Shown here: positions 8,875 through 16,794 of the stretch, piece after piece | Layout: every line of letters starts with the position of its first letter | Position numbering within the stretch: the stretch's first letter is position 1 | Assembly: GCA_963422655.1 (NCBI GenBank) | Contig: OY730440.1 | Span: forward strand, 1,612,001 to 1,676,000 | Source of the DNA: CATQHS01 sp963422655 | GTDB lineage: Bacteria; Actinomycetota; Acidimicrobiia; Acidimicrobiales; Aldehydirespiratoraceae | Reading direction: 5' to 3' | DNA length: 64,000 bases | Position numbers and translations under genes: made by a program | Notes under the pieces: generated by a model | What the model was told of the DNA's origin: nothing | What the model saw: the letters and a program-made list of their open reading frames with translations, nothing else | Databases searched by the model: none

Positions 8875-9660
8875 TCAGGGATCTCCGTGGACGGCCTCGT
8901 GCAGCCGGGCGATGAGCGCGGCGGGGTCGTCGGCGCCCCAGACGTTACGGCCGAAGGCGACGCCAGCCCCGCCGGCGGCCACCACTCCCCGGGCCCGGGC
9001 CACGACTTGGTCGGTGTCGTCGACCTTGGGGCCGCCTAAGGCCACCACCGGGCCACCGCAGGCCTCGACCACCCCGGCGAACTCCTCGACCGGGCCCGGG
9101 CACATGGTCTTGACGATGTCGGCCCCCAATTCTATGGCGATGCGGGCGCCTCTACCGACGTTGGTGACCGTCCACGGTACGGTCCGGGCCCAGCCGCCCG
9201 GGATCGACTCGGCCATCACCGGCAGTCCCAGCCGCTCGCATTCGGCGACGAGCCGGCCCAGCCGGCCCAGCGACCGTTCTTCGTCGGGGGTGCCGGGGAA
9301 GATCATGACCACCACCGCATCGGCATCGAGCACCATGGCTTCCTCGGCCCGGTAGAGCAACGACGAGGTGTCGCCACTGGGCGGTTCCCCCAGATCGGAG
9401 AGGCCGCCGTCCACCCGCAGGATCAGGCCGCAAGCTGCAAAGGCCTCGGGTCGGGATCGGGCCAGATGCCAGGTGGCCAAGACGGCGTCGGGCCGGCCCG
9501 CGGCGATGGACTCGACGGCGGGGGTCGTCACCCCGGCACCCATGTAGGCCGGGTGGTCCATGGCCACGACCACGGCCCGGCCGTCAGCGCCGAAGAGGTG
9601 GCGGCCCCGACGGCGCTTGCCGGACGCCACCGCCGACCCCAGCAGGGATGGGTCGGTCAT
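8875..9660 (-). CDS. Class I aldolase of the FbaB/DhnA/LsrF type
   Basis: A 261-residue TIM-barrel protein with VVVAMDHPAYMGAG near the start, an acidic strand end DADAVVVMIFPGTP, the expected Schiff-base lysine at residue 184 (GADIVKTMCPG) and phosphate-type glycine loops (VVALGGPK and GAGVAFGRNVW). The family includes fructose-bisphosphate aldolase class I, LsrF and aminodideoxyheptulosonate synthase. It sits between the two Rieske units; ATG 9660 overlaps the upstream gene's stop by one base. Cleavage or formation of a C-C bond in the product of the oxygenases is plausible, but the reaction is not known. Confidence 0.8.
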   Translation of the reverse strand: MTDPSLLGSAVASGKRRRGRHLFGADGRAVVVAMDHPAYMGAGVTTPAVESIAAGRPDAVLATWHLARSRPEAFAACGLILRVDGGLSDLGEPPSGDTSSLLYRAEEAMVLDADAVVVMIFPGTPDEERSLGRLGRLVAECERLGLPVMAESIPGGWARTVPWTVTNVGRGARIAIELGADIVKTMCPGPVEEFAGVVEACGGPVVALGGPKVDDTDQVVARARGVVAAGGAGVAFGRNVWGADDPAALIARLHEAVHGDP

Positions 9661-10847
9661 CAGGGCGCCGACCCGTCGACCGGTCCGTCGAACTCGTCGG
9701 AGGCCAGCGGGGTGGCGACATCGTCCCGGACCGTCTTCATGACGTGAGCGGCCCGGCCCTCCCAGGTGGAGGCCGGCCCGACCCGGTAGAACGGCGACCG
9801 CAGGTTCCCCATCAGCACGGTCACCATATCGGTGTCTTCCTTGTTGGTGTCGGCCAGTTGGTCGAGCTCGAAATCCTGTTGCGCGATGGTTTTGTCGATC
9901 CCGTAGATGCGGCTGAAAAGCCGGGTCCGGTCCGGCGCGATGGGATCGGCCCGCACCAAGATGAGCTGGGTGGGATAGGGCAGCGGGGTCAGGTTGGGGT
10001 AGATGAAGTCGGCGTAGTGGCCCTTCAACTGCTCATCGGTGAGGTCGGTGCGGCCCCCGGAGGCGTCGTCGTGATCGGCGTGGGGCTTGAAGCCGCTACA
10101 GGTTCGGCCCTCGAAGCGCACGATGGTGTCCATCTGCTTGCGCAGCTTGTTGAGGCGCCGGTGGACGAAGCGCACGTGGTAGTCGTCGTTGGAGTTCTCC
10201 GCGAACGCCTTCCAATTGATCGGGTAGACTTCGTCGAGTTCTCGGTGGTAGCGAGTGAACCGGGCGAAGTCGTAGCGGTCGTAACGCTGAGCCAGCGGAG
10301 CGATCCATTCCCGAAACGACGGAGCCCGGCGCGACAGGCAACCGAACACCAGCTTGTTCCAGGCCACCTCGATACGGATAGGCACCAGCCCATAGGCTTC
10401 GGTGGGGATGTCGTCGGGGTACATGCGGGCCCGGTCGGGGATGCCGATGAGCCTGCCGTCGATGCTGTAGGCCCAGTTGTGGTAAGGGCAGGTCATGGTT
10501 TTGCCGCAGTGCCCAGCCGGTTCGGACAGCAGTCCCGAGGCCCGGTGCCGACAGTTGTTGAGGAACCCCTCGACCGACCCGTCTACTTGGCGGATGACGA
10601 TCACGGACTGGTAGCCGATGGTGCCGGTGATGTAGTCGCCCGGTTCGGCCAAGTCCTCGGTATCGCCCAGCCACAGCCAGGATCGGGCATAGACCCGAAC
10701 CATCTCCAGATCGAACAGGTCTTGATCGAACACCTCGTAGGGCTGCAGCATCGGGGAGGAGACGGGTGTCGGCACCAAACCCGCCGTTTCTTTCACACGG
10801 TGTCCGAGCCGCTCTGTGACCGGCTCGGTCGCGAGATCGGTGAGCAT
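9660..10847 (-). CDS. Rieske non-heme iron oxygenase (first gene of operon)
   Basis: A 395-residue alpha-type oxygenase. Rieske ligands are Cys99-x-His101 (CRHR) and Cys120-x2-His123 (CPYHNW); the iron site ENSNDDYHVRFVHRRL supplies Asp and two His. There is no matching beta subunit next to it, so it may be a homomeric alpha-type enzyme as in O- and N-demethylating Rieske monooxygenases. ATG 10847 has no ribosome site, but TAGGAT lies 6 nt upstream on the minus strand, as expected for leaderless transcription in actinobacteria. It is the first gene of the six-gene operon running to 5978 and is divergent from the amidase. Confidence 0.92.
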   Translation of the reverse strand: MLTDLATEPVTERLGHRVKETAGLVPTPVSSPMLQPYEVFDQDLFDLEMVRVYARSWLWLGDTEDLAEPGDYITGTIGYQSVIVIRQVDGSVEGFLNNCRHRASGLLSEPAGHCGKTMTCPYHNWAYSIDGRLIGIPDRARMYPDDIPTEAYGLVPIRIEVAWNKLVFGCLSRRAPSFREWIAPLAQRYDRYDFARFTRYHRELDEVYPINWKAFAENSNDDYHVRFVHRRLNKLRKQMDTIVRFEGRTCSGFKPHADHDDASGGRTDLTDEQLKGHYADFIYPNLTPLPYPTQLILVRADPIAPDRTRLFSRIYGIDKTIAQQDFELDQLADTNKEDTDMVTVLMGNLRSPFYRVGPASTWEGRAAHVMKTVRDDVATPLASDEFDGPVDGSAP

Positions 10848-10853
10848 TGTGCG

Positions 10854-10859
10854 ATCCTA
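10854..10859 (-). promoter_or_regulatory. Probable -10 element of a leaderless promoter for the Rieske operon
   Basis: TAGGAT on the minus strand ends 6 nt before the ATG at 10847, the spacing of actinobacterial leaderless promoters, and no Shine-Dalgarno sequence is present. No good -35 box is visible. Confidence 0.4.
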
Positions 10860-10932
10860 ACCCATGGTGCCGGCCTCGGAGCCAGTGGCCAATCGTGAGC
10901 CCGGCCACCGTGACCAGGCAAGGGTGATACCC

Positions 10933-12573
10933 ATGGATTCTGTGAATTTCCCCGAAGCGATCGTTGCGGCGGCCGCCGACGCCCAAGCCACGCTCGGCCC
11001 CAAGCTGGCCGAGCTGGCCGCAATTCGCCTGCCGTTGCTGGCCGGGGCTGGGCCCGCCGAGGCCGAACGCTGGATCGAAGCCGGCCCTTCGGCGCCGGAG
11101 CAGGATCGGTTCTCGATCCTGTCAGCACCAGCCGGGAGCATCGGGTCGGGCGATCCGCCCGAGGTTTCGGGCAATCCGCCCGAGGTTCCGGGCGAGCTGG
11201 TCGGGCTGAGCGTGGCCGCCATGCGGGCTGGCTTTCGGACCGGTCGCTTCGACCCGGTCGACGTGACCGAAGCCACCCTGGCCCGGATGGACGCCATCGA
11301 CGGCGAACTGCATGCGGTGGTGACCCGCGTCGATGACCGGGCCCGGGCCGCAGCGGCGGAGTCGACCCGGCGCTGGCGAACCGGAACGGCTCGACCGCTC
11401 GAGGGCGTGCCCGTCGCGATCAAAGACATCATCGAGACGGCCGGGGTGGCGACCCGAGCCGGCTCGGCATTGTTCACCGACCACGTGCCGATGATCAGCG
11501 CCTCTGTCGTCGACCGGTTGGAGCGGGCCGGCGCCGTCTTGGTGGCCAAGACGACCACCCCCGAACTGGCCTTCGGTGACGAGAGCGGCGACGGCACCGT
11601 GAATCCCTGGGCCGCCGACCGCTGGACCGGCGGCAGCTCGTCGGGTTCGGCCGCGGCCCTGGCTGCGGGCATGGTTCCGGCTGCGCTCGGCACCGACACC
11701 GGCGGCTCGATCCGAGTTCCAGCGTCGTACTGCGGGGTGAGCGGTATCAAACCGACGTTCGGGCGGGTGCCGAGAACGGGAGTGTTCCCGGTCTCGTGGA
11801 CCCTCGACCATGCCGGCCCCATGGCCCGAACCGCTGAGGACCTCGGCCTCTTGCTGGCGGTGCTGGCCGGGGCCGATCCCGCCGATCCCTACTCGTCGAC
11901 CCGACCGGTCCCGGACTACACGGCCTCGCTCTCCGTCTCGAACGGAACCGGAACCGGCCTTAGGGTCGGTGTGCCCGGGGGCTGGCTCGCCCAGGGATGC
12001 AGTCCGGGCGTAATCGCGGCCCGCGACGCCGCACTCGATACCCTGGCCGGCCTCGGAGCCGAGATCATCTCGGTGCCGGCGCCCCACGCCGAACTGGCCG
12101 CAACCATTGCCTGGCTCGTAACCGTGGTCGAGTTCGCCGCCAATCACGACATCAGGTTGGGACAGGTGGAGAACTTCACGCCGTCGGCCGCCCACCGGCT
12201 GGTGGCCGGGGCCCGTATCAGCGCCCGCGATTACCTGCGAGCCCTGCGAGCCCGACGTCTGGTGCAGCAGGACTTCGACGCCATCTTCGAGCAGGTCGAC
12301 ATCGTGGTGACACCGGCCACTCCCACCGCTGCCCCCGATGTGGCCACTTTCTTCGATGACGGTGATCGGCTCTGGCTCGACAAGGTGGCCCGCAACTTTC
12401 TGGTCTTCAACGTCACCGGCATGCCGGCGCTGGTGGTGCCGTCCGGGCTGGACGGCGGCCTCCCCACTGCCATCCAGATCGCAGCCCGACCGCACCGTGA
12501 TGATCTCTGTCTGGCAGTCGGGGCTGCATTCCAGCGAGTCACCGACCATCATCAACAGATGCCGTCGAGGTGA
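10933..12573 (+). CDS. Amidase (amidase-signature family)
   Basis: A 546-residue amidase with the Ser-cisSer-Lys triad: Lys164 in VAIKDIIETAG, the Ser-rich GGSSSGSAAALAAG near 233-246 and Ser259 in GTDTGGSIRVP. It hydrolyses an amide to acid and ammonia. About 90 extra N-terminal residues precede the core and contain a short repeat (DPPEVSG/NPPEVPG, near 74-87). ATG 10933 is chosen because AGGG lies 9 nt upstream; an in-frame ATG at 10864 would overlap the divergent promoter. It is divergent from the Rieske operon, which suggests that both serve one pathway. GatA function is unlikely, as gatB and gatC are absent here. Confidence 0.9.
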   Translation: MDSVNFPEAIVAAAADAQATLGPKLAELAAIRLPLLAGAGPAEAERWIEAGPSAPEQDRFSILSAPAGSIGSGDPPEVSGNPPEVPGELVGLSVAAMRAGFRTGRFDPVDVTEATLARMDAIDGELHAVVTRVDDRARAAAAESTRRWRTGTARPLEGVPVAIKDIIETAGVATRAGSALFTDHVPMISASVVDRLERAGAVLVAKTTTPELAFGDESGDGTVNPWAADRWTGGSSSGSAAALAAGMVPAALGTDTGGSIRVPASYCGVSGIKPTFGRVPRTGVFPVSWTLDHAGPMARTAEDLGLLLAVLAGADPADPYSSTRPVPDYTASLSVSNGTGTGLRVGVPGGWLAQGCSPGVIAARDAALDTLAGLGAEIISVPAPHAELAATIAWLVTVVEFAANHDIRLGQVENFTPSAAHRLVAGARISARDYLRALRARRLVQQDFDAIFEQVDIVVTPATPTAAPDVATFFDDGDRLWLDKVARNFLVFNVTGMPALVVPSGLDGGLPTAIQIAARPHRDDLCLAVGAAFQRVTDHHQQMPSR

Positions 12574-12667
12574 CGCCGGCCCGTCCCAGCCCGTGCCGTT
12601 CCGTCCCAGCCTCGCCCCCGCCCCCGCCCCCGCCCCGCCCCAGCCCGTCGTATGGCAGACTGAGCAG

Positions 12668-13153
12668 ATGGCAGACAAACCCGCACCCAAACCCGCACCT
12701 TTGACGCCGGGCCGGCCGGCCCCCGACTTCACCGCCACCGACTCCTCGGGCGAAACCGTTTCCCTGGCCGATTTCCGGGGTCGCCGGGTGGTGCTGTACT
12801 TCTACCCGAAGGACGACACGCCGGGCTGCACCAAGCAAGCCTGCAACTTGCGTGACAACCTCGGGCGCTTGACCGACCACGACATCGCCATCATCGGGAT
12901 CTCGCCCGACGACGACACCAGCCACCAGCGGTTCTCGGCCAAGTACCAGCTCCCGTTCCCGCTGGTAGCCGACCCCGACCGGGAGATCATCGAGGCCTAC
13001 GGGGTCTGGGGCGCCCGGACGAACTACGGCCGAACCTTCATGGGCTTGCAGAGAACCACCTTCCTGATAGATGCCCAGGGCAACATCGAACATGTGTTCA
13101 AGCGGCCCAAGGTGGCCGAGCACGCCGATGAGATCCTGGCCCGGTTCGCATGA
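12668..13153 (+). CDS. bcp: Thioredoxin-dependent thiol peroxidase (Bcp/PrxQ peroxiredoxin)
   Basis: A 161-residue peroxiredoxin of the PrxQ/Bcp class. Peroxidatic Cys54 (PKDDTPGCT) and resolving Cys59 (KQAC) have the class spacing of four residues between. It reduces peroxides with thioredoxin in the cytosol. The first 15 residues are a Pro/Lys/Ala tail. The gene lies about 95 bp after the amidase, beyond a C-rich spacer, and 3 bp before the CitE-like gene. Its presence among oxygenases could serve protection from peroxide made by uncoupled turnover, which is inference. Confidence 0.95.
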   Translation: MADKPAPKPAPLTPGRPAPDFTATDSSGETVSLADFRGRRVVLYFYPKDDTPGCTKQACNLRDNLGRLTDHDIAIIGISPDDDTSHQRFSAKYQLPFPLVADPDREIIEAYGVWGARTNYGRTFMGLQRTTFLIDAQGNIEHVFKRPKVAEHADEILARFA

Positions 13154-13156
13154 CTC

Positions 13157-13978
13157 ATGATTCGTACCTACCTCTATGTTCCGGGTCATCGACCGGACCG
13201 TTTCGCCAAGGCCGCGGCCAGCGGCGCTGATGCGGTCATCGTCGACTTGGAGGACGCGGTTCCCTTCGCCCGCAAGGAGCAGTCCCGCCGGTTCGTGGCG
13301 GAATGGCTCGACGAACCCCAGACGGTGCCGGTCTGGGTTCGGGTCAACAATCATCCCGACCTGTTCGGCGAGGACATGGCCGTGGTGGCGGCATCCCGAG
13401 CCTCCGGAGCTGTTGTCCCCAAGGCCACCGTTCGGGCCTGTGACGAGTGCCCAGTGCCGGTTCAGGCTCTGATCGAGACGGCCGAAGGGGTGGCCTCCGC
13501 CGCCGACATCGCCTCTTGCTCGCCGGTCGAGCGGCTCGGTGTCGGCGAAGCCGATCTCTGTGCCGAGTTGGGTATGGAACCATCACCGGATCAGCGGGAA
13601 CTGTGGACCGTGCGCACCATGATCGTCTTGGCCTCGGTTCGGGCCGGATTGCAAGCACCGGTCGGCCCCGTTCCCACCGATCTTGACGATGACAAGGCTC
13701 TCGCCAGTAGCAGCCAGCAGTTGCGGCGCCAGGGTTTCGGGGGTCGCGGCATCATCCATCCTCGCCAGGTCGGTCCCGTCAACGCCGCGTTCACTCCCGC
13801 CCGTGAGGAGGTGGCCTGGGCTCGGAGTGTGATCGAGGCATCGGAGTCGTCGGGTGCCGAGCCGACCGTCTCGGACGGGCAGTTCGTCGACTTGGCTGTG
13901 GTTCGTCGGGCTCGCCGGATACTGGCCACCTGCTCGAGCTCGGGCCGGACCACCGAGAAAAGCGACCGTCGCCCGTGA
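13157..13978 (+). CDS. HpcH/HpaI-type aldolase / CitE-like CoA ester lyase
   Basis: A 273-residue TIM-barrel protein of the citrate-lyase beta/malyl-CoA lyase group. Typical segments are YLYVPGHRPDRFAKA at the start, ADAVIVDLEDAVP (acidic metal ligand), VWVRVNN, PVQALIETAEGV (Glu ligand) and GRGIIHPRQVGPVN near the end. Such enzymes cleave or form beta-hydroxyacyl-CoA bonds with magnesium. It begins 3 bp after the peroxiredoxin and is followed, after 138 bp, by the third Rieske gene. The substrate is unknown; supply of acetyl-CoA or glyoxylate from a ring-cleavage product is a possibility. Confidence 0.85.
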   Translation: MIRTYLYVPGHRPDRFAKAAASGADAVIVDLEDAVPFARKEQSRRFVAEWLDEPQTVPVWVRVNNHPDLFGEDMAVVAASRASGAVVPKATVRACDECPVPVQALIETAEGVASAADIASCSPVERLGVGEADLCAELGMEPSPDQRELWTVRTMIVLASVRAGLQAPVGPVPTDLDDDKALASSSQQLRRQGFGGRGIIHPRQVGPVNAAFTPAREEVAWARSVIEASESSGAEPTVSDGQFVDLAVVRRARRILATCSSSGRTTEKSDRRP

Positions 13979-14116
13979 ACGACCGGCTCTACAACCCGAT
14001 CCTCAGCCTCCGGTCAATGAGAGCTGTGGCATGGAGATCTGTGGCTTGACCGCGGCTGTGGGACGATTCATGATCAACAACCCGAAGAGACCACGAACCC
14101 AGTTGAGGAGATCGGC

Positions 14117-15292
14117 GTGACGATCCTGACCGATGAGCTTCTGACCAGCTTCGACGACTCGATCGGGCCGGTCGACGAGGCCCGGTTGCTGCCACCGATC
14201 CTGTATACCTCACCGGAGTTCTACGAGTTCGAACGCCGGGCCATCTTCCAGCACGAGTGGTTCTGCGTGGGCCGGGTCGACCAGGTGGCCGAGCCGGGGG
14301 ACTTCCGGTGTGTCACCATCGCCGGCGAGCCGCTGGTGCTGACCCGGGACTTCGGCGGCGAGTTGCATGTCATGTCGGCCGTGTGTCGGCACCGCGGCAT
14401 GGTCATTGCCGAGGGTTCGGGCAACTGTCGACGGTTCACCTGCCCCTACCACCACTGGACTTACGGGCTCGACGGCGAACTGCTGGGCACCCCGGCAATG
14501 GATCGGGCCGTGGGCTTCGACCGGGCCGCTCACGGCCTGCCCGAGCTCGAGGTGGAGACATGGCAGGGGTTCGTCATGGCCAACTTCGACCCCGGTGCCA
14601 GTGCGTTCGGGCCAACCATGACCAAGATCGACGCCATGCTCGAGAACTACGGGCTGGAATTCACCACCACCCTGGAAGGCAAGACCATCTGTGACCTGGC
14701 CTGGAACTGGAAGGTCATGATGGAGAACTTCAACGACCCCTATCACGCCAGCCGGCTCCACGGGGCGCTGCAGACCTTTGCCCCCAGTCACATGAACGAC
14801 TTTCTCGCATGGGACGACGACGACGGCGCCATCGGCCGCATTCAGCACTTCACCGGCATCGACGGCTCGTTCAACCCCACCCAGCGCTGCATCCTCCCGG
14901 TGTTCGGGAATCTCACCGAGGAGCAACGCAAGCGAGGCGGGTTCGTCCTGATACCACCCACCCTGGCTCTGGCCATCGTCCCCGACGAGGTGGCCTACTT
15001 CATCATCAGCCCCCAAGACGCCGGCCACATCACCATCCACATCGGCTACTGCTTCGAGCCCTCGGCCCTGAAGGACCCCCTGTTCGACTACCTGTTCGAG
15101 GCAGCCGAAGCCGGCGTGAACAACTTCAACGTGCAAGACATCTACGCCGACGAGATGACCCAGAAGGGACTCAACTCGCACTTGGCCCCGCGGGGCCGCT
15201 ATTCGTGGCAGGAGGAGACGTTGGTCCAGTTCAACCGCTGGCTGGTGAAGCGTTACCGTGACCGGTGGCCCACCGGCGCCGCCAGCTCGTAA
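14117..15292 (+). CDS. Rieske non-heme iron oxygenase, third alpha-type subunit
   Basis: A 391-residue oxygenase with Rieske ligands Cys90-x-His92 (CRHRG) and Cys109-x2-His112 (CPYHHW), and the catalytic iron motif ENFNDPYHASRLH. GTG 14117 is fixed by a strong GAGGAG 7 nt upstream. No beta subunit, ferredoxin or reductase accompanies it. It resembles the single-gene Rieske enzymes that act on quaternary amines or aromatic ethers, but assignment beyond the family is not possible by eye. It ends a short plus-strand run (amidase, peroxiredoxin, CitE-like, Rieske) and is convergent with the HTH gene at 15375. Confidence 0.92.
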   Translation: MTILTDELLTSFDDSIGPVDEARLLPPILYTSPEFYEFERRAIFQHEWFCVGRVDQVAEPGDFRCVTIAGEPLVLTRDFGGELHVMSAVCRHRGMVIAEGSGNCRRFTCPYHHWTYGLDGELLGTPAMDRAVGFDRAAHGLPELEVETWQGFVMANFDPGASAFGPTMTKIDAMLENYGLEFTTTLEGKTICDLAWNWKVMMENFNDPYHASRLHGALQTFAPSHMNDFLAWDDDDGAIGRIQHFTGIDGSFNPTQRCILPVFGNLTEEQRKRGGFVLIPPTLALAIVPDEVAYFIISPQDAGHITIHIGYCFEPSALKDPLFDYLFEAAEAGVNNFNVQDIYADEMTQKGLNSHLAPRGRYSWQEETLVQFNRWLVKRYRDRWPTGAASS

Positions 15293-15374
15293 GTCGGGAA
15301 TCGGTACTCAGTGCCGTTCCTGCTTTGAGCGAGCGCGAATCTCGGTGCGCATCTCCCGGCGCACCGGCGCACGC

Positions 15375-16064
15375 TCAGCCGCTAGTCGAAGGCGCGCTCG
15401 CGTGTGCATACTCGCGTGGTCGAATTGCCGGTTCACCGTCGGGGGCGCTGAAGACCTCGAACCGCTGGTCGGAATCATCGGCATCGAGTCCGGCGCAACT
15501 CAGAAGCTCGACCGTGGTCATGTGAGAGGCCGCGTACTGCACGAGCTCGTTGACCGAGCCTGCGGCGTACACGTCCAAGCCCGTTGCACGCGAACCCGCC
15601 AACGGAACCTCCATCCAGGAGGCCACATCATCCACAAGATGGTCCTTGGCCACGATCTCCACGAACGCGACCAACTGCGCCAGCTTGCCACGGTTGGGCC
15701 CACTGACCGCTTCTCCCTGACGCCACTTGCGGATCGCCGGTACCGAGACTCCAAGCAGCCTCGCAACCCCAACCCATGAGAATCCAGCTTCCGAGACGGA
15801 TGCGAGGAGGTCGGACACCGGCCGGCGCGCCATCTCCGTGGCGCGATCGTCCATCTGCAGACCCACAGCTTTGCCATGGTGCCTGCCGGCCTCATGAGAC
15901 AAGCGGGTCGCTTCGTGCGCCAGCAATCCCACTTGGCTGCAAATTGCCCCAGTTCGTGTAGCGAGCATGTCGGGGGAGATACGCGTCTGCTGATCGGACA
16001 GTGGGAACGATTCGATGGCCGGTGCCGTTCTGTCGGCAACCAGTAGATCTTCGCGGTCGCTCAT
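15375..16064 (-). CDS. HTH-containing partner protein of the TIGR04255 gene
   Basis: The 229-residue protein is not recognised as a named family. Residues about 88-112 (WVGVARLLGVSVPAIRKWRQG) form a convincing helix-turn-helix. The tail from about 130 (ASWMEVPLAG, DVYAAGSVNELVQYA) resembles the toxin-binding part of Xre/MbcA/ParS antitoxins in layout only. The start ATG 16064 overlaps the stop of the TIGR04255 gene by 4 nt (ATGA), so the two are translationally coupled and expressed upstream gene first. A regulatory or antitoxin-like role for the pair is an inference. The C-terminus is short and Ser/Pro rich. Confidence 0.6.
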   Translation of the reverse strand: MSDREDLLVADRTAPAIESFPLSDQQTRISPDMLATRTGAICSQVGLLAHEATRLSHEAGRHHGKAVGLQMDDRATEMARRPVSDLLASVSEAGFSWVGVARLLGVSVPAIRKWRQGEAVSGPNRGKLAQLVAFVEIVAKDHLVDDVASWMEVPLAGSRATGLDVYAAGSVNELVQYAASHMTTVELLSCAGLDADDSDQRFEVFSAPDGEPAIRPREYAHASAPSTSG

Positions 16065-16762
16065 GGTTGTGCTCCTTGCCTGAAATGCTCGACGAGGTCG
16101 GGCCGGACGAGATCGTCGAACAGCCCGCGCAAAGGTGCATGCAAACGATCCGCAGCCTCGATGATGGTGCCGGATTCGAACTCCGGGATCTCGGGCGGTT
16201 GCCAGAAGCTGTCGAAGTCGAGCAGGAACACCGGCCCGTTCGGCACGCTGACCCTTCGTAGAGGGCCGGAGGGCGACACGATGGGACTGTCCGATGTTCC
16301 ATAGACGAGCACCAGTGACTGATCGGGTGCAACCTCGTACACCACCTTGCCGGTCCACGCGGATGGCGCCAAGTCTCCGAGTGTCTGCCGGACGATCGAG
16401 TGATTCAACCAGCGCGACCAGTCCGGTACAGTTTCAGGGACCGTGATCTCGTTGATGTACCTCAATCCGAGGCGAGAGACGCCGTCCGGGCGAAGTACCT
16501 GCTCAACGCCGGACACCACTGCCTCGAGCAGAGGCCGGAAGTCGTCGAAGCCGCTGTAATCGCTGACTTCGATGGTGACCGTGTCGGGCTGAACCGTGAT
16601 GATCTGCGTTCGCTGTCTCGATGTGAGCCTGCTTACGATTTCGGTGGCCGAGGACGCTTGCGAAGCGACCTGACCCATGCTGCCCCCTATCATCTGCACT
16701 GTGTCGTTCAGGGTCACCCACCCATGGCCGAGGTGATCGCGGATCGCCCGGTGGGCCGCCAT
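16061..16762 (-). CDS. TIGR04255 family protein (sporadically distributed, function unknown)
   Basis: The 233-residue protein carries the family hallmarks: a central YSGFDDF strand, GVSRLGLRYINEI, a mid-domain VVYEVAPDQSLVLVYG, the FLLDFDSFW segment and a C-terminal LHAPLRGLFDDLV helix. TIGR04255 proteins are about 230-270 residues, scattered across bacteria by transfer, and of unknown function. The usual first strand (PPLVEV-like) is not seen here, and no alternative frame upstream supplies it. AAAGG lies upstream of ATG 16762. It starts 32 bp from the divergent DUF418 gene and leads the two-gene unit with the HTH protein. Confidence 0.75.
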   Translation of the reverse strand: MAAHRAIRDHLGHGWVTLNDTVQMIGGSMGQVASQASSATEIVSRLTSRQRTQIITVQPDTVTIEVSDYSGFDDFRPLLEAVVSGVEQVLRPDGVSRLGLRYINEITVPETVPDWSRWLNHSIVRQTLGDLAPSAWTGKVVYEVAPDQSLVLVYGTSDSPIVSPSGPLRRVSVPNGPVFLLDFDSFWQPPEIPEFESGTIIEAADRLHAPLRGLFDDLVRPDLVEHFRQGAQP

Positions 16763-16794
16763 CGCTGCCTTTCGCCACGACCTCTGATGAGAAG

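Noticed and set aside
12612..12640. C-rich repeat (CCCCCG units) between the amidase and peroxiredoxin genes
   Set aside because: Simple-sequence slippage in a short spacer; a similar run occurs inside a permease gene at about 21818-21829, and no function is suggested.
11122..12738. Long minus-strand open frame (over 500 codons) opposite the amidase and peroxiredoxin
   Set aside because: It is antisense to two well-supported enzymes, has low-complexity composition and no recognisable domain; such shadows are common in high-G+C DNA.
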